Source: Zerene cesonia (lineage: Eukaryota; Arthropoda; Insecta; Lepidoptera; Pieridae). Taken from it: 64,000 bases of DNA. Shown one piece after another: positions 10,567-21,663 of this stretch; position 1 is the stretch's first letter, and every line of letters starts with the position of its first letter. The stretch covers positions 4,584,247-4,648,246 of the forward strand of contig NC_052127.1 of assembly GCF_012273895.1 (NCBI RefSeq), read 5' to 3'. Made by a program: the position numbers and the translations under genes. Below the pieces are notes generated by a model. That model did no database searches, was not told the DNA's origin, and saw only the letters and a program-made list of their open reading frames with translations.

Positions 10567-11582
10567 AGATTTCAAAATTAACGTTGTGATTATTTGTCGT
10601 GTTTTTTATTGTGCTAATTTATTTGTAGATCACCGTTTCTGTAAGTGTTTAGCTTGGAATTATAGTGTTGAGTTTTTGGTTGTGAAATTTTCTTTAGGAA
10701 TTTACATTTTATTTCTTAATGAATACTTGGTAGAAATGAATTGTTTCAATTACAAGATGCTAACATATTTTTACACTTCCCCTATTATCTCATAATTTTC
10801 ATTTAAACGCATATTAAATGTTTTTATGTACAAATTAAACAAACACTAAAATTTATATGTCTAACTTAGAAATTATGCAAGTTAGTTAGTTTATTTTTTT
10901 AAATATAATATTTTTTTTTGTATTTTTATTGCCTTGAATGATGTATTTTTTACTAATTTTTTCTGTTTTTAAACCAGTGTACATATAAAATAAATGTAAT
11001 ATTTTTCGTCTTACACAAATTATACAAGTTACACCTACGAAACAGCAACACAAAATAAACATTAGCAACTTTTTTACACTACCACCAATTTATATTCGAA
11101 ATGTTAAAATTATCATCGTTGACCTCTTCATGTGTATTATTATTATTATTGCTATATTCCTAAACTTTAATTGTATGTAAATATGTCGCTACTAGAAATG
11201 ATGCCTGGAATATTCTTAAGGTACGCTGAAGCGATGGTAAGAACACCCTTCATTTCAGATATAAGTCATTGGCACTGTATCACTGTATAACTAGTCACAT
11301 TTCACTATTTTTATTCTCTTTAGCCTCCATGTAACGAAGTATATACCTACTTTATAATACAACCTACGAATTTTGTATACGCTAAGGCTGTAATTATACT
11401 ATGATAACAAAGAAATTGAGATAAACACTTGAAAATGAATGTTTCCGTTATTTCATGTAATTAATTAATAGAAGTCCCAATCAATGCATTTAAATATTGA
11501 ATCAAAACCACATCCATTACATCCAAATCACTTGATTTTTAAAAGAAATATTCATTTCGACACAAACAGCGTCAATGTTAAA
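10567..11582. other. Spacer between the two peptide genes
   Basis: About 1 kb, AT-rich. It should hold the promoter and possibly a 5' non-coding exon of the second peptide gene. I could not identify a convincing TATA box or initiator. Confidence 0.4.
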
Positions 11583-11837
11583 ATGAAGTTAAAAATCAAG
11601 AAATTTTCCGTCGTAATAATTTTGACAGTTCTTTCTATAGTTTTGTCTCATTCTATTAATAATGTGGATACCACTATGGCGAGCGGAAAAGAGATGCAAG
11701 ATAGCATAAATAAAGGAAGTGAAAGGAAGGAATGGTTAAGGAATTTTCCAGAATGGGCGTCCTTTGCAGCATTTGGGATAAATGGTTGTGCGACTGGTAC
11801 AACGCGAATAAATGGAATGTGCGTTCATATTGTTTAA
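11583..11837 (+). CDS. Second small secreted peptide precursor, paralogue of the first
   Basis: 84 aa from ATG 11583, the codon that directly starts a basic-then-hydrophobic signal peptide (MKLKIKKFSVVIILTVLSIV, cleaved near residue 24). An in-frame ATG at 11484 would put 33 non-hydrophobic residues in front, so it was rejected as the start. The C-terminus has Cys69 and Cys80 in the same C-x2-G-x2-R-x2-G-x-C frame as the upstream gene, preceded by FGING and followed by VHIV. Candidate cleavage sites are after Arg53 or at Arg48-Lys49. The two precursors share little else in sequence, so the pair is an old duplication or convergent. An FG-x-NG stretch just before the first Cys also recalls stress-responsive peptide. 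The presumed role is a haemolymph signalling peptide; this is inference from motif and layout. Confidence 0.65.
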   Translation: MKLKIKKFSVVIILTVLSIVLSHSINNVDTTMASGKEMQDSINKGSERKEWLRNFPEWASFAAFGINGCATGTTRINGMCVHIV

Positions 11838-11905
11838 ATTTGAGTGTTAATAAGTGACAATGCATTTGGCTGTATTATATGTCGGAGACAATATAGCATT
11901 GTGAA

Positions 11906-11911
11906 AATAAA
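11906..11911 (+). terminator. Poly(A) signal of second peptide gene
   Basis: AATAAA 68 bases after the stop codon, a spacing close to that of the first peptide gene. Confidence 0.6.
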
Positions 11912-12221
11912 CAGGATTGTAATAAGGTTCGAATTTCAATGAGTTTCTTAATAATACGGGCTTAATTGAATATGTACGTATTACATGATAAGTTTTAATT
12001 TAAAATATGTTCTAGGAAACAAAATTTTATTCAACAAAAGTTACTTTGTTTTATTTTATAGTACCAATATATATACTATCATATTTAATGCACTAACTTA
12101 AATTTGTTTAAGTAGTTTGTATTTCATTGTTTCTTTTTTTTAATTATTGTAAGTTTGTTTTTATTTATTTTTTCTCAATTTTCCAAACCTGCTTGTCTGC
12201 GTTGCTTTCGTTATAAATTTT

Positions 12222-12370
12222 TTGTCCTTTGCCCAAAGGTTGCCTGGTAGAAAGGGCTTTTGCCATAAGACCGCCATTTGTGTACTAGTTATAAGATGCT
12301 GTTTTTCATTTTATCTTTGTTTTATTATATTCTATGAAGTATGCATTAAGGTAAATAAATAAATAAATTT
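12222..12370 (+). mobile_element. LINE or LINE-mobilised 3' end
   Basis: GGTTGCCTGGTAGAAAGGGC, then TTTTGCCATAAGACCGCC and a tail of AAAT repeats. This matches the 3' UTR of a lepidopteran non-LTR family whose consensus has a stem-loop between a TGCCTGGAAGAGAT-like block and an ATAAGGCCGCC-like block. The same family lies in inverted orientation at 15986-16165 and 20143-20322. Confidence 0.55.
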
Positions 12371-12902
12371 AATCGTATTTTTTAGCCTTTATTTGTTTAT
12401 CGAGTTTTTTGTTTCTAAAACTGAATGTATGTAAGTTATATAATATAAATAATTACAAAGACATTTAATGTACGTTAATGAAAAATTAATGTAGAAGTGT
12501 GACGGATTAATTGTGAACAATATAAGCGACATGTCATTAACCCACCGAACCACAAACCGTCATGAAATGGTTATTTAATGGCTATTCAAATATTCAAATA
12601 TAATTATGTGATAAATTTTTTACACATTCTTTTGTCTTTCATTGTAAAATTATATTATTTAGACATTAATATTGTTATTATATAGGGGAATCAAAAATTT
12701 TCCAGTTGTTTTGGAATATAGTCGTCGTAAAGCGTGTAAACTTTATTAAAATTTGCAATCATTAGGCTAAAAATTGTAAAAAAGTTATTAATTGTCAAAT
12801 AAACTACACTAATATATGAAACATAGAAACTGCACTAGACCCTACCTTCAAATATATAAAGGGAATAAACATATTCTGAAAAAACATCGCAAATATACTT
12901 AC

Positions 12903-12988
12903 ATCAGGGCTGATATCCGTAAAATTCGCGCTAGATACGAATTCCTTCAGGAAACCGTCCAGCTCCGTGCCTTCTATGTAACCGTTAC
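12903..12988 (-). CDS. Cbp53E: Calbindin-32, coding exon 2
   Basis: 86-nt exon on the minus strand. The acceptor is TTCGTTCCAG/GTAACGG and the donor CCTGAT/GTAAGT. Joined to exon 1, the split Gly51 codon restores a canonical 12-residue EF-hand loop, DKDGNGYIEGTE (residues 48-59). The rest reads LDGFLKEFVSS...DISPD (to residue 79) and ends in phase 0. Calbindin-32 (Cbp53E in Drosophila, related to calretinin and secretagogin) is a six-EF-hand cytosolic calcium buffer of neurons and some muscles. No further exon was found between 1 and 12902, so the remaining EF-hands probably lie beyond the left edge. A short plus-strand open frame over the exon is its shadow. Confidence 0.9.
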
Positions 12989-13356
12989 CTGGAACGAAAT
13001 ATTTTTTTAATTAAAAAAGTTAGGTGTGGCAACCCTAGCCATAAAACATGACATGCAATAGCTGTTCGTATAATCGAGAGTGGTTAAAATAATTGTTGAT
13101 GGTACCAAAATTTTATCCCCTAATTTATCCTTTTGTAGATAGAATTTAACAATTTTTTTTGCTTAGTGATCCACCACATCTACTTCTCAAACTTAAGTCC
13201 GATCGGTCCAGTTGTTTGGTCAGTGAGTTAATAGACCCACCGTCGGACACCTTTGTTTTATAATATAGGGCATTGAGCCAGTTTTGCATGAAGAAAATTC
13301 AGTTGTGAATACCAGTTAATCATTGAATTTTTATAATTATTTCCCTTCCCCATAAT

Positions 13357-13480
13357 GTTTATCTTCACCGTTTCGAGCAGTAGTGATGTGAATGATGTGC
13401 AGAAAAATAGAAAAGGCAATTAATTTCCTAACGAGGTCTCGAACCCCCTACATTTCGCTTTAAGTCAAGTATCCTAACAA
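13357..13480 (-). mobile_element. SINE-C (tRNA-derived), fragment
   Basis: The plus strand shows ATCTTCACCGTTTCGAGCAG, TGATGTGCAGAAAAATAGAA and GAGGTCTCGAACCCCC, i.e. the inverted middle and tRNA-like head (box B) of the family best seen at 26535-26819. Confidence 0.65.
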
Positions 13481-13782
13481 AAACCAGAACTGCATATAGA
13501 CATATAATTTCCATACTAGTTACGTCGCGACTGCCAAGTGCCAGTACTTCGCACGTCAATTAACCCTCACCTAATGGAGTTACAATAGTATTTCACGATC
13601 AAGTACAATGCCACTCGGCATCACACGTATTGTATAATATCATAATCAACTTATACGTCAATATAAGCCGCTAAGTGGATTGATCCAAGTCTCTTTTATC
13701 TGGATATCTTGATTTTAATGCCAATGTCAATAATCATTTATTTTTAAACAGGGTTAGACGTGAGTGAGTGTTTCATTCTACT

Positions 13783-13835
13783 AATGTGGGAGTCGCACGC
13801 TTCGGTACGAATTGGGGAAGCTGGTTCCTCTATGC
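13783..13835 (-). mobile_element. SINE-M end fragment
   Basis: TGTGGGAGTCGCACGCTTCG and GTACGAATTGGGG are the inverted 3' terminal bases of SINE-M; the rest of the element is absent. Confidence 0.6.
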
Positions 13836-14413
13836 AATATACGTTTAGATTGTAAAATATTTCATCCGACGTTCGTAAAATCGAAGGAGGTTCTTCATTC
13901 GAAATTGTTGCTATCCGGTTTTTTTTTTTGGAAAAAATATTAATTCGTGATAGATTAAACACCAATAAATTACGTCAATCCTTATAATTTTAAGAAGTAT
14001 TCCATTTGCTTCTATTAATACAATAATTGTATCTACAACATCAAACTTTCTTAATTTTAATTTGAATTAAGTAAAGAGTTTGTATATAATAGAATCTGTA
14101 TGCTGCATTCTGTATTATGCTATATTCTGTGGTTTAAAAAAACATTCAGTTTTTAAATCGTAATCACAAAGAACACGAAAGGGCGCCGTAATCAATAACT
14201 ATTTAAGAATTTTATACCACCTTGAACATGAACCCACAAACACCTTAATATTTAATCCTACCCGTAATATATTTTTTAATTCCTCGTATCACGCAATTAT
14301 TAAAACCTTTTGTTCGACGGCTATGCGATAGCATTGGCCTTCTGGTTTTATACATGAAAAGTGTAGAAGTCAAGATCAGTGTTATTTTGATTAATTTCAT
14401 AAAATGTATTGTT

Positions 14414-14734
14414 TATTTTTTTTTCTATGAAGGCGGCAAAGGAGGTGGTGAGTCGCCTGATGGTAAGCGCTACCACCGCCCATGAACATTTGGAGAGGCG
14501 TAAGGTCATTTGCAGATCTTACGCCTCTACAAATGGATTGCCGACTTTAAAGTGGGAAAGGATTAAGAAAGCATTGACAAGAGGAATAAAGGAAAGGGGC
14601 CTCGGCTTCCCCACTCACCGAACGAAACACAATAGCATGCTATTATTTCACGCCGATTTTCTGTGGGCGTGTGGTACTTCTCCGGTACGAGCTGGCTCAA
14701 TTCGTGCTGAAGCGTGCTCGAATCCCACATACAC
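14414..14734 (+). mobile_element. SINE-M, full-length (left duplicate)
   Basis: Landmarks from GAGGTGGTGAGTCGCCTGAT to GTGCTCGAATCCCACAT. It has an 11-bp perfect hairpin, 14494-14504 with 14518-14528 (AGAGGCGTAAG / CTTACGCCTCT). The last bases (GCTCGAATCCCAC) resemble a tRNA box B / T-arm. A 121-residue open frame across it is the repeat read in one frame. Confidence 0.85.
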
Positions 14735-15104
14735 CTACACCGCAGCTTGTAACATTTCTCTATACATGAACTGATGAACTATTGCTAAACACTGTTAGAA
14801 TTTTTCAAATCCATCCTAAGATTCAAATAAAGTTCCTAAGATTTCGCGTTCAAACAAACAGGCAAATAAACGAACTCTTTATATTTCTATTATTATAAGT
14901 ATTGTTTATGCTTTATCGATAAGTTATAGTTGGTTTGTTAATGTTAAAAAAAAATCTTGTATATAATTGTTGAATGTAAAAATTACCATCCTTATAATAT
15001 TTTTTAGTGCAATATACTCGTAATACCTACTCAATTACGAAACGGGGTAAGACCTTAATACTTCTCAATGTAAGAAATGAATTAAAATTGTAAAATCAAT
15101 CAAT

Positions 15105-15139
15105 TATAAAGCATTTCAATGCTATAAAACTAAAAATTA
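15105..15139 (+). repeat. SINE-D tail fragment
   Basis: ATAAAGCATTTCAATGCTAT with AAAACTAAAAATTAAA, identical to the tail of the tRNA-like element at 45585-45620. It contains the small palindrome AGCATT-tc-AATGCT and is repeated in the right duplicate near 18717-18752. Confidence 0.6.
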
Positions 15140-15218
15140 AATCAATCAATTAATCAAATAATTGATTTACCAATTGTGAGTATTATATATACCTATAATA
15201 CTCACAATAATATAAATA

Positions 15219-15310
15219 CGAAGAGTTTGCTTATTTGTTTGTTTGTTTGTTTGGATGCGCTAATCACAGGAATACATGGTCCGATTAGAGAGATTCATAT
15301 ACCATAAAAG
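15219..15310 (+). mobile_element. Helitron-like (H2) 5' fragment
   Basis: GTTTGTTTGTTTGGATGCGC, TAATCACAGGAATACATGGT and CCGATTAGAGAGATTCATAT match the front half of H2; a second copy lies in the right duplicate (about 18847-18920). Confidence 0.5.
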
Positions 15311-15651
15311 AATGAAACCACAAAAGGTTCATAAATAACATAATATCGCTGCCCACAAGTCAAATTTCAGGGTCAGATATCCGAAGAAAAAGCGGTGAAT
15401 GACGATGCGTGTCAAATCTCTAGCACATCATTTATCTCCATTTTTTATTTCAAAGTAATAAGACGGTTTGATAACGTAGCCTTAAATCAACCTATAACAA
15501 GATGAAGAAAGTCTGTCTTTTACGCTTTCTCAGCTAAATGGCAGAGCCAGGGTAGAATTTTTTTATTATATAATAGACTATAGAGTATTATGTGATTAGA
15601 TTGACAATTTATAAAGAGGTTCTCAATCCGACTGCATTTGTTTTTATGTCA

Positions 15652-15695
15652 TAGCTGGCAACTCCCCCCCTCCCCACCCCCCTCGCCATACGAAA
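15652..15695 (+). mobile_element. SINE-M relic, deleted internally and at 3' side
   Basis: TTATGTCATAGCTGGCAACT (SINE-M start) runs straight into a C-rich tract and CTCGCCATACGAA (normally CTCACCGTACGAAACACAATAG), then breaks off. The right duplicate continues for more of the SINE (see 19255-19340). Confidence 0.6.
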
Positions 15696-15985
15696 ATTCT
15701 CAAAATCCTTCTTCAACTAACAACCTTAAAATATTCATTAACAATTTTCTTAACCCATCGTATAGTAAGATTGTCAAAGCAAACTGACTGGTACCATAAA
15801 ATGAAAGAAACTTATGAAAGAAGCCTTCATAGCGTCGTAACTAGAAAACCGTGTCTTTCTGTATATATGCATGTTTTATGAACATACACAATGTAACTTC
15901 TTGCTTGGAGCAAATAGGAACAAAATGTGTTAGACCGAGAGCCAGTGGCTAAGGTTCCGAATACTTATAATGTAACAAAGCGAAG

Positions 15986-16165
15986 GTGAATGAATGAATG
16001 AATAATGCTTTATTGTACACACCAATAGGAAATATTTCAAAAGTACAGACTAAAAATACAAGTTGTAAAACACAATAGGCGACCGAGATAGAGATGGCGG
16101 CGAGATAGGCGGCGATAGAGATGGCTCTGTAGCCATAACTACAGAGCCATCTCTTCCAGGTAACC
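15986..16165 (-). mobile_element. LINE 3' end, minus strand (left duplicate)
   Basis: On the minus strand it reads CCTGGAAGAGATGG..., a stem-loop, GGCGACC-type blocks, GTACAATAAAGCATT (with AATAAA) and an (ATTC)n tail. This is the 3' UTR of the same non-LTR family as 12222-12370. The stem-loop is a perfect 16-bp inverted repeat, 16117-16132 with 16139-16154. Confidence 0.6.
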
Positions 16166-16513
16166 AAAACAGAGAAACAATACAGAGAAAGCTCATAGGT
16201 GGGTGGTGTATACTATAGATATAAATTTCATTTATATGGATATTTATATAGGATAGCAAATACATAGATGTAATAAGATACAATATTAATAAGAATAAAA
16301 ATATGTAAAAAAACAATAGAGAAGGTGTGTGGCTGTTAAATATAAACTGTTTTAAAATAACATTTAGTCAGAGTGAAAGACAAAGTTAGCTAGGTCGTCA
16401 AGCGCCATTATTTTTTACATTTTTAGACATAGCAGTCAAGTTATAATATTAGTATATTATAAGTTATAATATCTTATGTGTGAGTGATGCAATCTTATTA
16501 ATTTCGGTTCTGC

Positions 16514-17513
16514 NNNNNNNNNNNNNNNNNNNNNNNNNNNNNNNNNNNNNNNNNNNNNNNNNNNNNNNNNNNNNNNNNNNNNNNNNNNNNNNNNNNNNNN
16601 NNNNNNNNNNNNNNNNNNNNNNNNNNNNNNNNNNNNNNNNNNNNNNNNNNNNNNNNNNNNNNNNNNNNNNNNNNNNNNNNNNNNNNNNNNNNNNNNNNNN
16701 NNNNNNNNNNNNNNNNNNNNNNNNNNNNNNNNNNNNNNNNNNNNNNNNNNNNNNNNNNNNNNNNNNNNNNNNNNNNNNNNNNNNNNNNNNNNNNNNNNNN
16801 NNNNNNNNNNNNNNNNNNNNNNNNNNNNNNNNNNNNNNNNNNNNNNNNNNNNNNNNNNNNNNNNNNNNNNNNNNNNNNNNNNNNNNNNNNNNNNNNNNNN
16901 NNNNNNNNNNNNNNNNNNNNNNNNNNNNNNNNNNNNNNNNNNNNNNNNNNNNNNNNNNNNNNNNNNNNNNNNNNNNNNNNNNNNNNNNNNNNNNNNNNNN
17001 NNNNNNNNNNNNNNNNNNNNNNNNNNNNNNNNNNNNNNNNNNNNNNNNNNNNNNNNNNNNNNNNNNNNNNNNNNNNNNNNNNNNNNNNNNNNNNNNNNNN
17101 NNNNNNNNNNNNNNNNNNNNNNNNNNNNNNNNNNNNNNNNNNNNNNNNNNNNNNNNNNNNNNNNNNNNNNNNNNNNNNNNNNNNNNNNNNNNNNNNNNNN
17201 NNNNNNNNNNNNNNNNNNNNNNNNNNNNNNNNNNNNNNNNNNNNNNNNNNNNNNNNNNNNNNNNNNNNNNNNNNNNNNNNNNNNNNNNNNNNNNNNNNNN
17301 NNNNNNNNNNNNNNNNNNNNNNNNNNNNNNNNNNNNNNNNNNNNNNNNNNNNNNNNNNNNNNNNNNNNNNNNNNNNNNNNNNNNNNNNNNNNNNNNNNNN
17401 NNNNNNNNNNNNNNNNNNNNNNNNNNNNNNNNNNNNNNNNNNNNNNNNNNNNNNNNNNNNNNNNNNNNNNNNNNNNNNNNNNNNNNNNNNNNNNNNNNNN
17501 NNNNNNNNNNNNN
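16514..17513. other. Assembly gap, 1000 N
   Basis: Exactly 1000 N, a conventional placeholder rather than a measured length. Both flanks are copies of the same sequence. Confidence 1.
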
Positions 17514-18034
17514 ATCTTCATTCGAAATTGTTGCTATCCGGTTTTTTTTTTGGAAAAAATATTAATTCGTGATAGATTAAACACCAATAAATTACGTCAA
17601 TCCTTATAATTTTAAGAAGTATTCCAATTGCTTCTATTAATACAATAATTGTATCTACAACATCAAAGTTTCTTAATTTTAATTTGAATTAAGTAAAGAG
17701 TTTGTATATAATAGAATCTGTATGCTGCATTCTGTATTATGCTATATTCTGTGGTTTAAAAAACATTCAGTTTTTAACTCGTAATCACAAAGAACGCGAA
17801 AGGGCGCCGTAATCAATAACTATTTAAGAATTTTATACCACCTTGAACATGAACCCACAAACACCTTAATATTTAATCGTACCTGCAATACATTTTTTAA
17901 TTCCTCGTATCACGCAATTATTAAAACCTTTTGTTCGAAGGCTATGCGATATCATTGGCCTTCTGGTTTTATACATGAAAAGTGTAGAAGTCAAGATCAG
18001 TGTTATATTGATTAATTTCATAAAATGTATTGTT

Positions 18035-18355
18035 TATTTTTTTTTCTATGGAGGCGGCAAAGGAGGTGGTGAGTCGCCTGATGGTAAGCGCCACCACCGC
18101 CCATGAACATTTGGAGAGGCGTAAGGTCATTTGCAGATCTTACGCCTCTACAAATGGATTGCCGACTTTAAAGTGGGAAGGAATTAAGAAAGCATTGACA
18201 AGAGGAATAAAGGAAAGGGGCCTCGGCTTCCCCACTCACCGAACGAAACACAATAGCATGCTATTATTTCACGCCGATTTTCTGTGGGCGTGTGGTACTT
18301 CTCCGGTACGAGCTGGCTCAATTCGTGCTGAAGCGTGCTCGAATCCCACATACAC
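18035..18355 (+). mobile_element. SINE-M, full-length (right duplicate)
   Basis: Same insertion as 14414-14734, with a few substitutions; the hairpin with AGAGGCGTAAG arms is preserved. Confidence 0.85.
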
Positions 18356-19254
18356 CTACACCGCAGCTTGTAACATTTCTCTATACATGAACTGACGAAC
18401 TATTGCTAAACACTGTTAGAATTTTTCAAATCCATCCTAAGATTCAAATAAAGTTCCTAAGATTTCGCGTTCAAACAAACAGGCAAATAAACGAACTCTT
18501 TATATTTCTATTATTATAAGTATTGTTTATGCTTTATCGATAAGTTATAGTTGGTTTGTTAATGTTTAAAAAAAATCTTGTATATAATTGTTGAATGTAA
18601 AAATTACCATCCTTATAATTTTTTTTAGTGCAATATACTCGTAATACCTACTCAATTACGAAACGGGGTAAGACCTTAATACTTCTCAATGTAAGAAATG
18701 AATTAAAATTGTAAAATCAATCAATTATAAAGCATTTCAATGCTATAAAACTAAAAATTAAATCAATCAATTAATCAAATAATTGATTTACCAATTGTGA
18801 GTATTATATATACCTATAATACTCACAATAATATAAATACGAAGAGTTTGCTTATTTGTTTGTTTGTTTGTTTAGATGCGCTAATCTCAGGAATACATGG
18901 TCCGATTAGAGAGATTCATATACCATAAAAGAATGAAACCATAAAAGGTTCATAAATAACATAATATCGCTGCCCACAAGTGAAATTTCAGGGTCAGATA
19001 TCCGAAGAAAAAGTGGTGAATGATGATGCGTGTCTAATCCCTAGCATATCAATTATCTCCATTTTTTATTTCAAAGTAATAAGACGGTTTGATAACGTAG
19101 CCTTAAATCAACCTATAACAAGATGAAAAAAGTCTGTCTTTTACGCTTTCTCAGCTGAATGGCAGAGCCAGGGTAGAATTTGTTTATTATATAATAGACT
19201 ATAGAGTATTATGTGATTAGATTGACAATTTATAAAGAGGTTCTCAATCCGACT

Positions 19255-19340
19255 GCATTTGTTTTTATGTCATAGCTGGCAACTCCCCCCCTCCCCACCC
19301 CCCTCGCCATACGAAGCACAATAGCTATGCTTGATTTGAT
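19255..19340 (+). mobile_element. SINE-M relic crossing the indel breakpoint
   Basis: The same internally deleted SINE as 15652-15695, but here it continues as CATACGAAGCACAATAGCTA and TGCT, matching the SINE-M consensus ACGAAACACAATAGCATGCT across the breakpoint. Confidence 0.65.
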
Positions 19341-19539
19341 AGGAAATTATTGTCACTTGGTCCCATTTTAGAATCTATGGAACCTCCTTCAGAGATATTA
19401 GGGATAATTATTGTTGATTATTACATTAATTACGATTAGATCTAAGTACTAAGAATAACATGTAATTTTCCTATACTAACAGAGGTTTTGCGTCATCCGA
19501 ATAGATAAAGTAAATAGAATAAAAAAATTAAGAAATACA

Positions 19540-19757
19540 ATATTATAAATGTGAAAGTTTGATTGTTTGTCGGTCAATCACGCTGACACTACCGAACGGA
19601 TTTTGATGAAATTTGGTATACAGACAGGGTATGAGCTGACTTTGGTGATAGGACATTTTTTATCCCGATCAAATCCTGTTTTTTCCCAAGGGAGGAAACA
19701 TCCCTTTGGATAAAACAGGATTCTTGATATCAGGGCGAAGCTGGGACGAGCGTCCAG
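19540..19757 (+). mobile_element. Helitron-like element (H3)
   Basis: ATTATAAATGTGAAAGTTTG, TCACGCTGACACTACCGAAC, ACAGACAGGGTATGAGCTGA, TTTTTATCCCGATCAAAT and an end GGGCGAAGCTGGGACGAGCG + TCCAGT. The hairpin is GGGCG...-type and the terminal CTAG has become CCAG. It carries an internal TTTTTTCCCAAGGGAGGAAA-type rearrangement. It lies inside the 540 bp absent from the left duplicate. Confidence 0.65.
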
Positions 19758-20142
19758 TAAGAAATAAATCAAAATGGGCTACTTAAAAAAAAAATATATA
19801 TGTATAGGTGAGCACATGTTTTAACCGCAAGGCACTTCTAGTATTGGCTTCATAATTCTCAAAATACTTCTTCAACTAACAACCTAAAAATATTCATTAA
19901 CAATTTTCTTAACCCATCGTATAGTAAGATTGTCAAAGCACACTGACTGGTACCATGAAATGAAAGAAACTTATGAAAGAAGCCTTCATAGCGTCGAAAC
20001 TAGAAAACCGTGTCTTTCTGCGTATGCATGTTTTATGAACATACACAATGTAACTTCTTGCTTGGAGCAAATAGGAACAAAATGTGTTAGACCGAGAGCC
20101 AGTGGCTAAGGTTCCGAATACTTCTAATGTAACAAAGCGAAG

Positions 20143-20322
20143 GTGAATGAATGAATGAATAATGCTTTATTGTACACACCAATAGGAAATATTTCAAAAG
20201 TACAGACTAAAAATACAAGTTGTAAAACACAATAGGCGACCGAGATAGAGATGGCGGCGAGATAGGCGGCGATAGAGATGGCTCTGTAGCCATAACTACA
20301 GAGCCATCTCTTCCAGGTAACC
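20143..20322 (-). mobile_element. LINE 3' end, minus strand (right duplicate)
   Basis: Duplicate of 15986-16165, including the perfect 16-bp stem-loop (20274-20289 with 20296-20311). Confidence 0.6.
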
Positions 20323-20670
20323 AAAACAGAGAAACAACACAGAGAAAGCTCATAGGTGGGTGGTGTATACTATAGATATAAATTTCATTTATATGGATAT
20401 TTATATAGGATAGCAAATACATAGATGTAATAAGATACAATATTAATAAGAATAAAAATATGTAAAAAAACAATAGAGAAGGTGTGTGGCTGTTAAATAT
20501 AAACTGTTTTAAAATAACATTTAGTCAGAGTGAAAGACAAAGTTAGCTAGGTCGTCAAGCGCCATTATTTTTTACATTTTTAGACATAGCAGTCAAGTTA
20601 TAATATTAGTATATTATAAGTTATAATATCTTATGTGTGAGTGATGCAATCTTATTAATTTCGGTTCTGC

Positions 20671-21663
20671 GGTTTCCAAATAGCCTATGTCCCTCTCTAA
20701 CATTTTTATTATCTTCAGACCCAAAAAAAAAAAATAATGCCACTCCGCAATCCGACGACGTGAAAGAAAAACACACAACAAATTAACAAACAAAAACTTG
20801 CGCATGTATAATATTAATAAGGATAGTCAGAATGACGATTGGCTCCTAGATTAGGTACACGTAGAAAACAAACAGGTAAACTTATATTAGGTACCTTCGT
20901 TTTGTGACGTACAACAATACACATTGCATAATGTTTCTCACATAGAAGAGATATGAGATTTTTTGCCTAGTTCAAAGAAAATAAGCAGATTTTTTAGCAT
21001 CGTTTTCAACGGATTTCGGACTTTTGTTCTGAAAATTCATTCAGATAGACATCGACTTTAGATTCACATTCACTATTTGAATGAATTTTGATTCGCGAAT
21101 GAATTTTTCATCAATGAAAGAATTTTGATGACAATCCAGATTCTCAAATGTGACCGAAGACAATAATTTCCAATAGCACAAGCCTACGGAGGTTAACATA
21201 GAAAAAATTTCGAATTTCGAACATCCTTAATTTATGGGATCAAGAAATATTTACAACAAATCCCTACACCGTTTATATTTCACTGATTCATAAAGTACGT
21301 TTATTAAACTACGTATTCATTTGTTTACATAATAAACAACTCAAAGCAGTGATTAGAATGCATTAGAACTGTAATTTCCGTTATTCGCTTTCAAACAATC
21401 AATGTAAACATGCTATGCGATAATCCATACATAAACACGTTTAATCCATACTTATATTATGAAACTAAAAGTGTCTGGCTGTTACGCTTATACAGTTAAA
21501 AAAGTATATTATATTATAGTGGATATTTCGCAATACAAGTATTTGAAGACTAAGTAGTAAGGTACTGAAATAATATATAATTACTAACAAAATAAGTTTA
21601 TATAGTGGTTCGAATACATGAATATTTTGTTTTTATAATCTTTTATAAGAAATTATTCAAATA
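20671..21663. other. No feature seen
   Basis: AT-rich intronic sequence; no exon or known repeat recognised. Confidence 0.5.

Larger units (their letters stand above)
13893..16513. repeat. Left copy of gap-flanking duplication
   Basis: Nearly identical, in the same order and orientation, to 17516-20670, with scattered single-base differences and one indel of about 540 bp. The copy runs directly into the 1000-N gap at its right end. Its left end corresponds to the first bases after the gap. Offset between copies at the left end: 3623 bases. Confidence 0.95.
17516..20670. repeat. Right copy of gap-flanking duplication
   Basis: Matches 13893-16513. It contains about 540 extra bases (19316-19853) and continues past the point where the left copy meets the gap (TTCGGTTCTGC at its end, then CGGTTTCC...). 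Confidence 0.95.

Noticed and set aside
10433..10795. 120-residue frame overlapping the first peptide gene
   Set aside because: A different frame covering the gene's end and 3' UTR; the 90-aa frame has the signal peptide and motif.
14409..14774. 121-residue open frame, repeated at 18030-18395
   Set aside because: It lies wholly within a SINE-M copy; its near-identical twin is the same SINE in the duplicated segment.
16457..17565. Long open frames of about 350 residues over the N runs (also 40138-41266 and 60718-61764)
   Set aside because: They are produced by N placeholders and contain no real coding sequence, apart from the LINE flanks noted at 40138.
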